The notes under the pieces are model-generated. The model was not told where the DNA came from and ran no database searches. It worked only from the letters and a program-made list of their open reading frames with translations. From contig JAFNZQ010000045.1 in NCBI GenBank assembly GCA_017382775.1, forward strand, positions 1-11,919: 11,919 nucleotides of DNA. Direction: 5' to 3'. This stretch comes from Spirochaetaceae bacterium. Lineage in GTDB: Bacteria > Spirochaetota > Spirochaetia > Treponematales > Treponemataceae. Position numbers and translations under genes: made by a program. Below, in pieces: positions 6,318 through 11,919 of the stretch (its first letter is position 1; each line of letters starts with the position of its first letter).

Positions 6318-6327
6318 TTCTTTCCAT

Positions 6328-7203
6328 ATGATTACCACAGGTTACATTTGTGCCGTTTTGTCCGCCATTTGTTATGGGTTAAATCCCTTGGGAGCCTTGT
6401 TCCTATACGATTACGGACTTACCACCGCCACAGTTTTGTTTTATCGTTTTTTGTTCGCATCCGCCGTTTTGGCCCTTATTTTGAAGCTCGGTAAAATCAG
6501 TTTCGGGGTGACAAAAAAGGAATTGCTTTCCTTGGCTGCCTTGGGGCTTATGTTTACATCATCGGGGTACACGTTGTTTGCCAGTTTTAACTATATTGCT
6601 GCGGGAACGGCTTCCACAATTTTGTTCATTTATCCCATTTTCGTGGCCTTGATTATGGCTATTTTTTTCAAGGAAAGGATTTATCCCTCCATGGTGGTGG
6701 CCTTTTTTCTGGCTTTGGCGGGAATTTTCATGCTTTATCGCGGTGAAGACGGAATGCATTTGAACGGAGTGGGGCTTACTTTTGTGTTGGTTTCCGCTTT
6801 GTCTTACGCATTGTACATTGTTTTTCTGAATAAATTTCAGTTGGCAATGTCTTCCAAAAAAGTGGCTTTTTACGTTACTGCCTTTTGCTGTGTCTTTGTT
6901 TTTCTCATATCGGTTTTCTCCCAAAGCCGGATACAGCCCATCCCTCATTGGAAGGCTTGGATTTGGATTGGGGAACTTTCTTTAATAACGGCAATTTTGG
7001 CAATGGTTCTTCTGTCCGTGGCTGTTCGCTTCATCGGCTCTACGCCAACGTCCATTTTGGGAGCATTGGAGCCGCTGACCGCTGTTTTGGTGGGAATTTT
7101 AATATTTGGCGAAAAATTCACTTTTAACCACGGAGTCGGAATTGTGTTGATTGTGGGTGGCGTGTTGCTGGTGGTGATTGTAGGGGGGAAAAAAGAAAAA
7201 TGA
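6328..7203 (+). CDS. EamA-family (DMT superfamily) transporter
   Basis: This 291-residue, very hydrophobic protein has about ten predicted membrane helices in two EamA repeats, the layout of drug/metabolite transporters in the inner membrane. The first repeat ends with the segment around YPIFVALIMAIFFKER (about residues 102-117). The second contains ALEPLTAVLVGILIFGEKF near residue 246 onward. The glycine- and proline-bearing motifs are those of family members that export amino acids or other small metabolites; the substrate cannot be inferred here. A longer frame opening at 6256 is rejected because it contains the promoter at 6289-6317. No Shine-Dalgarno sequence precedes the ATG at 6328, and the transcript is predicted to have almost no leader. 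Its TGA overlaps the tsaB ATG (ATGA), implying co-transcription. Confidence 0.88.
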   Translation: MITTGYICAVLSAICYGLNPLGALFLYDYGLTTATVLFYRFLFASAVLALILKLGKISFGVTKKELLSLAALGLMFTSSGYTLFASFNYIAAGTASTILFIYPIFVALIMAIFFKERIYPSMVVAFFLALAGIFMLYRGEDGMHLNGVGLTFVLVSALSYALYIVFLNKFQLAMSSKKVAFYVTAFCCVFVFLISVFSQSRIQPIPHWKAWIWIGELSLITAILAMVLLSVAVRFIGSTPTSILGALEPLTAVLVGILIFGEKFTFNHGVGIVLIVGGVLLVVIVGGKKEK

Positions 7204-7886
7204 AAATATTGGCCATTGATTGTGCGACGAATTTATTATCCGTTACGGCCTTTAACGGGAATCTTTTTGCAAGCGGTGACTTCTTTTTGCCCATGGAACA
7301 GGGTGCAAAAATGTTGCCTTTGGTGGATTCCCTTTTGGAAAAGGTGAAGTTACAAACCGGAGATTTGGAAGTTGTTGCCGCCACGGAAGGGCCGGGTTCC
7401 TTTACCGGATTGCGACTTGGTTATAGTTGCGCAAAGGCAATTTCATTCGGTGCCGGAATTCCATTTTATGCCGTTTCCTCCATGAAAGTGAGGGCTTACC
7501 CCTTTTTGTCCTGCGGATTTCCTGTGGTGACTGCCATTGATGCAAAAAAGAATCGGTTTTTCTGCGGATTTTTCCATAACGGCGATCAACTTTTGGAAGA
7601 TTCCGATTTGTCGGCGGAAGATGGGGTGACAAAAATTTTGGAAATCATGGGGGAAAGGGGTATTTCCGGGCCGGTTTTGGTTTGCGGAGAGGATAGTGTC
7701 CTTTTTGCGGAAAAGGCAAATCCGGTGGTGGATAAAAAGCTTTTTTGTCCCGTTGTGGACTTGGTTTCTCCTTCTCGTTCACTGGCAAAAATCGCATATC
7801 CCATGTTTGCGGAAGGCTTTGCACCATTGGAAGATGATGCCGGCCCCAAATACATCCGTTGCAGCGATGCGGAGGCTTGGAATTAA
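7200..7886 (+). CDS. tsaB: tRNA t6A37 synthesis protein TsaB
   Basis: This 228-residue protein is the TsaB (YeaZ) subunit that pairs with TsaD and TsaE to make N6-threonylcarbamoyladenosine at position 37 of ANN-decoding tRNAs. It has the ASKHA-type N-terminus (ILAIDCAT, 3-10), the diagnostic GPGSFTGLRLG (64-74), AIDAKKNRF (112-120) and a typical C-terminal segment GPKYIRCSDAE (215-225). Length is normal for the family. TsaB has lost catalytic residues in general and acts as a dimerisation partner of TsaD, which is not in the window. The ATG overlaps the transporter stop by four bases, and the G-rich stretch at about 7182-7189 can serve as a distant ribosome-binding site. The gene ends 12 bases from the convergent arginase gene, with no visible terminator between. 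Confidence 0.94.
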   Translation: MKILAIDCATNLLSVTAFNGNLFASGDFFLPMEQGAKMLPLVDSLLEKVKLQTGDLEVVAATEGPGSFTGLRLGYSCAKAISFGAGIPFYAVSSMKVRAYPFLSCGFPVVTAIDAKKNRFFCGFFHNGDQLLEDSDLSAEDGVTKILEIMGERGISGPVLVCGEDSVLFAEKANPVVDKKLFCPVVDLVSPSRSLAKIAYPMFAEGFAPLEDDAGPKYIRCSDAEAWN

Positions 7887-7898
7887 CTTTATTTCGGG

Positions 7899-8798
7899 TT
7901 AAAAAATGCGGTGACCGAGGATTTTCCCGATGGCGGCCACTGCAAGGCGCGCCGTTTTGCTCCGCGTGTCCAAAACCGGGTTTAATTCCACGACTTCGGC
8001 GGAACAGATTTTTAGGGAAGATGTAATTTCTTCCAAAAGAAAAAGGACTTCTCGTGGATTTAATCCATAAGGCACACTGATCCCCACTCCCGGAGCGTAC
8101 AATGGATCGAAAACGTCTAAATCCAAACTGATGTGAATTAAATCGCAGGCTTCGAAAATTTTTTTTGTTCGATTTATAACTTCGCCAATTCCCAGGCGGT
8201 CAATTTCCGTTACGGAAAAAACGGTTGCGCCGTTTTCTTTCAACAACTTTTTTTCACCCGGATCTAAATCACGGACACCGATAATGACCACGTCTTGGCT
8301 TTGTACCTTTGGGGAAAAACCACCAAGGCCTGTCAATCGGGAATCTCCCAGACCACAGGATGCGGAAAGGCACATTCCGTGAATATTCCCCGAGGGAGAA
8401 GTTTCTGCGGTGTTAAAATCCCCGTGGGCATCAATGTATAAAACGCCGATTCGCTTTCCCTCATGGGCAGAGGCCACGCCGGCAATGGATCCCAGGGCAA
8501 TGGAATGATCTCCGCCGATTATCAGGGGGAAATCACCGCAATCTACGGTGGTTACAATTTCTTTCCGCAGGGTTTCGCAAAAGGACAGAATGCAGTCCAA
8601 ATAACGCAATTTTTCATCACCGATGGGGTAATGTTCCTGCGGCGAGATTTCTATGGGAGAAAACCATTTTTCGATTAAATGCCCTTGGTTTTCTATGGTA
8701 TCTTTAAGGCCTGCCAACCGTATGGCGGAGGGCCCCATGTCGGCACCGTGGCGACTGGCTCCGAAATCCAAGGGCATTTCTAAAACGCGAACTTTCAT
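7899..8798 (-). CDS. rocF: Arginase
   Basis: This 299-residue ureohydrolase carries the full binuclear manganese site: GGDHS (95-99, His98), DAHGDFN (123-129, Asp123, His125, Asp127) and SLDLDVFDP (224-232, Asp226, Asp228). The substrate loop SGNIHG (136-141) and Glu271 in EVVELNP favour arginase over agmatinase, as does the N-terminal GADMGPSAIR (18-27). It would hydrolyse L-arginine to ornithine and urea in the cytosol. No urease or ornithine-using gene is present in the window. The ATG lies five bases after the stop of the small gene at 8804-8950, and its own ribosome-binding site is poor (only GGAAAAAG nearby), so translational coupling to that small gene is likely. Agmatinase or another ureohydrolase is the main alternative. 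Confidence 0.92.
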   Translation of the reverse strand: MKVRVLEMPLDFGASRHGADMGPSAIRLAGLKDTIENQGHLIEKWFSPIEISPQEHYPIGDEKLRYLDCILSFCETLRKEIVTTVDCGDFPLIIGGDHSIALGSIAGVASAHEGKRIGVLYIDAHGDFNTAETSPSGNIHGMCLSASCGLGDSRLTGLGGFSPKVQSQDVVIIGVRDLDPGEKKLLKENGATVFSVTEIDRLGIGEVINRTKKIFEACDLIHISLDLDVFDPLYAPGVGISVPYGLNPREVLFLLEEITSSLKICSAEVVELNPVLDTRSKTARLAVAAIGKILGHRIF

Positions 8799-8803
8799 CG
8801 CGA

Positions 8804-8950
8804 TCAGACTTTTTCCAATTCCATTTCCCAGAAATAAATTTCACGGTAATCGGGGGTTCGGCATTGATATTGTTCGTTACCGATTTTCAATATCAACAAT
8901 TTTTCTCCTGTAAGTCTGTGGATTACAAAATCACCTTTGGAAAATTTCAT
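8804..8950 (-). CDS. 48-residue small protein upstream of arginase, SH3-barrel/YodC-like layout
   Basis: This gene encodes 48 residues, beginning MKFSKGDFVIHRLTGEKLL and ending MELEKV, and was found by reading the gap between the U32 gene and arginase. Evidence that it is real includes a perfect-consensus promoter at 9011-8983 and a perfect GGAGG five bases before its ATG. It also ends five bases before the arginase start. The pattern GDxV, a central Gly, a CR pair at 30-31 and a C-terminal acidic Leu/Val strand resembles small SH3-like barrels such as the YodC/DUF2158 family. This is a resemblance in layout, not a firm assignment. There is no signal peptide or membrane segment. It could be a nucleic-acid or protein-binding accessory, or mainly a leader that couples arginase translation. 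Confidence 0.72.
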   Translation of the reverse strand: MKFSKGDFVIHRLTGEKLLILKIGNEQYQCRTPDYREIYFWEMELEKV

Positions 8951-8955
8951 AATCG

Positions 8956-8960
8956 CCTCC
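8956..8960 (-). promoter_or_regulatory. Strong ribosome-binding site of the 48-residue gene
   Basis: GGAGG on the minus strand lies five bases before the ATG at 8950. It is one of the best Shine-Dalgarno matches in the window and the main reason to accept the small gene as translated. Confidence 0.75.
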
Positions 8961-8982
8961 AATATGTCCAGTATATAGAAAC

Positions 8983-9011
8983 ATTATATTACATTTTTTG
9001 AGATTTGTCAA
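8983..9011 (-). promoter_or_regulatory. Perfect sigma-70-type promoter for the small gene and arginase
   Basis: On the minus strand TTGACA (9011-9006) and TATAAT (8988-8983) are separated by exactly 17 bases, an exact consensus match. Transcription should start near 8976, giving a leader of about 25 bases before the 48-residue gene. The promoter lies 33 bases after the U32 gene stop. Confidence 0.87.
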
Positions 9012-9020
9012 GGGGGTTTT

Positions 9021-9038
9021 CAAATTTCGTGGAATTTG
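9021..9038. repeat. Short AT-rich inverted repeat between the U32 gene and the next promoter
   Basis: CAAATT (9021-9026) and AATTTG (9033-9038) form a 6-pair stem with a 6-base loop just after the U32 stop codon. No T tract follows on either strand, so it is not a convincing terminator, and the RNase Y-U32 transcript may continue into the small gene and arginase. Confidence 0.3.
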
Positions 9039-9043
9039 GGCTT

Positions 9044-10420
9044 TCAGCGATGGCGGTCGGTGGGAGTTTGGCTTTCTTGGATGCGTTTTCGCACGATGAA
9101 GTTTTCTCCCAGGGGAAGGTCGCTGTAAATGAGGGTTTCAATGCCGTGGGCGGTGAAGTTTTGGATTTCGCCGGTGTTGGGATCCACAAAAATGTGATTT
9201 TTGCTTTCCAGTTTGCAAATTTCCGGAGACACGAATTCCAAGGTTTCGGTTGCGTCGACTTTGTTCATTATATTGAGTCGAAAAAGATTGAAACCCGGTT
9301 TTTCTTGGAGGAATTTACGGTTATTTTCCGGTTTTTTAAGTAAATGCTCCCGTTTAATTGGGTGAAGTGCAGCCATGGTTTCATCAAATTTTTTTTGAGA
9401 ATTTTGGGCAATTTCCAAAACTTCGTGGGAGGAAAGTTTTTCTCCCAGGGTTCCGATTAGGTCAAAGTCGGTGAAGGTGGCGCCGTCGGTGGTTTTGTCC
9501 GCTTCGGCCTTGTTGAAATAAAATCCCGTGGTCCATTCTCGGTGCGCAGTGGTTTTCAGCTCGTTGATGAAGGGGCGGGCAGTGTTTTCGTCGATAAGGC
9601 CCTCGTTCAGGTCGATGGCTTTTCGATAGGCTCGTGTCACCAAAGCGGTGTAGTAAAGGCTTTTCATGCGACCTTCGATTTTTAGGCTGTCCACACCGGC
9701 TTTTTTAAACTCGGCGAGGTGGTCAATCATGCACAAATCTTTTGATGAAAGAATTTCCGTCCAACGGTCGGTTTCCAGTATGGGGAGAAATTGGCCGGGT
9801 CGCTTTCGTTCTTCCAAAAGGCGATATTCCCAGCGGCAACTGTGGGCGCATTCTCCGGAATTGGCACTTCGACCGGTGGAGTAGGCGCTGAGGAGGCAGC
9901 GACCGGCATAGGCGATGCACATTGCTCCGTGAATAAAGGTTTCCAGCTGGATTTCCGGTGCGGAATTTTTGATTTCTGCAATTTCCGCCAAGGAGGCTTC
10001 TCGCCCCAAAACGATGCGAGAAAATCCCAGTTTGCGGTACATTTTCGCGGCTTCTGCGTTTATGCAGTTGGCTTGGGTGCTTAAATGCAGTTTCGCCCGG
10101 GGAAAATTCTTTTGCAAGAAATCCACTGCACCCAAATCCTGCACAATGAATGCGTCAAATCCGAAAGAACGTATTTCCTCAACTCGGTCGGCGAGATTTT
10201 TCAAATCACCTTGATGAAAGGAAATGTTAAGGGCGCAATAAATTTTTTTTTCGGGAAATTGTTTCCGCAGTTCGCGGATTTTCGAAGCTTCGTCTTGAAA
10301 AAAATTGTCTGCCGCCGCCCGCAGGGAAAAACCCGGCAATCCCAAATACGCCGCATCTGCACCGTACAAAAAGGCGTATTTGAGTTTCTCGAAATTACCT
10401 GCGGGGGAAAGCAATTCCAT
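9044..10420 (-). CDS. U32-family protein (TrhP/YegQ-like tRNA hydroxylation type)
   Basis: This 458-residue protein belongs to the U32 'peptidase' family, whose bacterial members TrhP (YegQ) and RlhA are now linked to RNA hydroxylation and not to proteolysis. The N-terminal ELLSPAGNFEKLKYAFLYGAD (2-22) is typical. The signature HGAMCIAYAGRC (164-175) is followed by SGECAHSC (188-195) and Cys230 in SSKDLC. Cys168, Cys175, Cys191 or Cys195, and Cys230 are the likely iron-sulfur ligands. GRSANSGECAHSCRWEY (183-199) looks more like TrhP, which makes 5-hydroxyuridine at tRNA position 34, than RlhA. The C-terminal part (about 310-445) fits the usual extension. Its ATG overlaps the RNase Y stop in a TAATG junction, and no strong ribosome-binding site is seen, so it depends on RNase Y translation. 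The last ten residues are polar and not recognisable. Confidence 0.88.
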   Translation of the reverse strand: MELLSPAGNFEKLKYAFLYGADAAYLGLPGFSLRAAADNFFQDEASKIRELRKQFPEKKIYCALNISFHQGDLKNLADRVEEIRSFGFDAFIVQDLGAVDFLQKNFPRAKLHLSTQANCINAEAAKMYRKLGFSRIVLGREASLAEIAEIKNSAPEIQLETFIHGAMCIAYAGRCLLSAYSTGRSANSGECAHSCRWEYRLLEERKRPGQFLPILETDRWTEILSSKDLCMIDHLAEFKKAGVDSLKIEGRMKSLYYTALVTRAYRKAIDLNEGLIDENTARPFINELKTTAHREWTTGFYFNKAEADKTTDGATFTDFDLIGTLGEKLSSHEVLEIAQNSQKKFDETMAALHPIKREHLLKKPENNRKFLQEKPGFNLFRLNIMNKVDATETLEFVSPEICKLESKNHIFVDPNTGEIQNFTAHGIETLIYSDLPLGENFIVRKRIQESQTPTDRHR

Positions 10421-11919
10421 TATCGGGCGTATTCCACCAGTCGGGTTTCCCGAATAATTGTCATTTTGATTCTGCCGGGATATTTCAAGTCCGTTTCAAT
10501 CTGTTTGGCAATTTTTCGTGCCAATTCTTGAATTTCATCATCGGCGACCTTTTCGTTGTTCACCAAAATGCGGATTTCGCGTCCGGCTTGGATTGCATAG
10601 GCTTTTTCCACTCCGTCATAGGATTCCGCAATGTTTTCCAGGTTTTCAAGTCGCTTGACGTAATTGTCCAAGGATTCGCAGCGAGCACCGGGACGAGCGG
10701 CGGAAATTGCGTCGGCAATTTGCACCAAAATGGCCACCGGCGAATTGGGTTCCACATCGTTGTGGTGGGATCCGATGGCGTTCACCACAATGGGGTTTTC
10801 TCCCATTTTTCGTGCCATTTCCATTCCGATTTCCGCATGGTTTTGGTCGGAATCGTTTTTGGCGCCTTTTCCGATATCATGGAGCAATCCTGCTCGTTTT
10901 GCCAATTCGCGGTCCGCACCGACTTCCGCAGCCAACATGGATGCCAATTGAGCCACTTCCTTGGAATGTTGCAATACGTTTTGTCCGTAACTTGTTCGGA
11001 AGTGCAATGCGCCTAAGGCACGGATGCCGTCATTGTTCATTCCGTGAATGCCCAAATCATAAAGCACTTGTTCGCCCTCTTCCATTACCTTCTGGTTAAC
11101 TTCGTGGGTAACTTTCTGAACGATTTCTTCCACGCGAGCCGGATGGATTCGTCCGTCCAAGACGAGGCGTTCCAAGGCAATTTTGGCAATGGCGCGACGT
11201 ACGGGATCGAAACAGGCTATTACCACAACTTCGGGAGTGTCGTCAATTACCACATCGACGCCGGTAAGGGTTTCCAAAGCACGAATGTTGCGACCTTCTC
11301 GTCCGATGATACGCCCCTTCATTTCGTCGCTGGGCAAGGAAACGGTGGCGATGGTTACATCGTTGGTGGTTTCCGAGGCCATTCGCTGAATTGTGGAAAG
11401 GAGAATCGAACGGGCCTTTTTCTCGGCGGTTTGATTGGCTTCTTGTTCAATTTTGGCGATTAAGCCTTGGGCGTCATGACGTGCCTCATCTTCCAAATCT
11501 TTGATGATGAGGGATTTGGCTTCTTCCTGAGAAAGGCCGGAAACCTTTTCCAACTCGCGACGATAGTTTTCCTCAATGCCGGTCAGTTCCTCTTCCCTTT
11601 TGGAAATGGATTGTTCGCGCTTGAGAAAACCTTTTTCTTGTTCGTCCAAGGTTTTCGCTCGGGCATCCAAAGTTTCTTCTTTTTGTTCCAATCGGCGTTC
11701 TTGGCGCTGTAATTCGCTGCGTCGCTCCCGATTTTCCTTTTCTTGTTGATTTCGCTCTCGGAGTTGTTGCTCTTTAGCTTCCAATAAAATTTCTTTTTTT
11801 ACTGCTTCCGCTTCTCTTTGGGCGTCTTGCTTTATGCGTTCCGCACGTTGTTCCACGGCGGACAGTTGAAATTTGGCATAAAACCAACGAATAATCCAAC
11901 CAAGAAAAATTCCAATCAA
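10420..11919 (-). CDS. rny: Ribonuclease Y, N-terminus cut by the window edge
   Basis: The window holds 499 codons plus the stop. The frame is open at the right edge and begins there with TTG, which is probably an internal leucine codon: the first visible residues (IGIFLGWIIRWFYA) are the end of the membrane anchor, and only a few residues should be missing. RNase Y is a membrane-bound endoribonuclease that starts mRNA decay. A charged coiled coil spans about 20-165. The KH domain has GRIIGREGRN at 202-211. The HD domain has His318, the HD pair at 347-348 in LLHDIGKG, the HH pair at 385-386 and Asp403. The C-terminus EYAR is the family's normal end. Sequence resemblance to treponemal RNase Y is strong, from memory. 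It is the upstream gene of an operon with the U32 gene. Confidence 0.95.
   Translation of the reverse strand: MIGIFLGWIIRWFYAKFQLSAVEQRAERIKQDAQREAEAVKKEILLEAKEQQLRERNQQEKENRERRSELQRQERRLEQKEETLDARAKTLDEQEKGFLKREQSISKREEELTGIEENYRRELEKVSGLSQEEAKSLIIKDLEDEARHDAQGLIAKIEQEANQTAEKKARSILLSTIQRMASETTNDVTIATVSLPSDEMKGRIIGREGRNIRALETLTGVDVVIDDTPEVVVIACFDPVRRAIAKIALERLVLDGRIHPARVEEIVQKVTHEVNQKVMEEGEQVLYDLGIHGMNNDGIRALGALHFRTSYGQNVLQHSKEVAQLASMLAAEVGADRELAKRAGLLHDIGKGAKNDSDQNHAEIGMEMARKMGENPIVVNAIGSHHNDVEPNSPVAILVQIADAISAARPGARCESLDNYVKRLENLENIAESYDGVEKAYAIQAGREIRILVNNEKVADDEIQELARKIAKQIETDLKYPGRIKMTIIRETRLVEYAR

Noticed and set aside
6256..6327. 24-codon extension of the EamA-type transporter
   Set aside because: It spans the promoter at 6289-6317, and the ATG at 6328 gives the normal family N-terminus with a first membrane helix.
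11917..11919. TTG at the right edge as the true RNase Y start
   Set aside because: The family has a few more residues ahead of this point in the membrane anchor, so the frame most likely continues beyond the window.

Overview
The window looks like chromosomal DNA from a spirochaete, most likely a Treponema relative living in an anaerobic, gut-like habitat. The support is protein resemblance recalled from memory, chiefly in ParA, ParB and RNase Y. The lipoprotein's relaxed lipobox and the ygeY/ygeW pair fit that setting. GC content appears moderate by eye. No rRNA, tRNA, CRISPR array, insertion sequence, phage gene or parS-like palindrome was seen. Most of the window is compact housekeeping sequence.

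Layout, left to right. Positions 1-244 hold at most the 3' tail of an unidentified gene, then a perfect-consensus promoter driving a PHP-family phosphoesterase (263-1066, +). Two minus-strand terminators (1077-1166) close a two-gene minus operon, ygeY (3821-2460) then ygeW (2406-1189). This is an M20-type hydrolase plus a knotted carbamoyltransferase, both tied in other bacteria to anaerobic purine and selenium-linked metabolism. The pair has its own strong promoter at 3896-3868. Divergent from it is a GH73-like lipoprotein (3998-4597, +), which converges on the parA-parB operon (6213-4602, -) with a 4-base gap. Back-to-back promoters at 6220-6317 drive parA leftwards and an EamA-type transporter rightwards. 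The transporter overlaps tsaB (7200-7886, +) by 4 bases. tsaB converges on arginase (8798-7899, -), which follows a 48-residue unlisted small protein (8950-8804, -) with its own perfect-consensus promoter. The right end carries a U32-family protein (10420-9044, -) joined by a TAATG junction to RNase Y (11919-10420, -), whose first residues lie outside the window.

Functional themes are chromosome segregation (ParAB), RNA biology (TsaB for t6A, a U32 tRNA-hydroxylation-type protein, RNase Y for mRNA turnover), nitrogen-rich compound catabolism (YgeY/YgeW, arginase) and cell-wall cleavage (GH73 lipoprotein).

No clearly new multi-gene system is visible. The best leads are small ones: the 48-residue protein ahead of arginase, parA and eamA transcripts predicted to start at or within a few bases of their start codons, the Cys4 tail of YgeW encoded by a TGC repeat, and an inverted repeat just before the lipoprotein start. 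Promoters that could be read show -35 and -10 boxes separated by exactly 17 bases. They also correct several start codons, because longer open frames begin inside or upstream of promoter elements.
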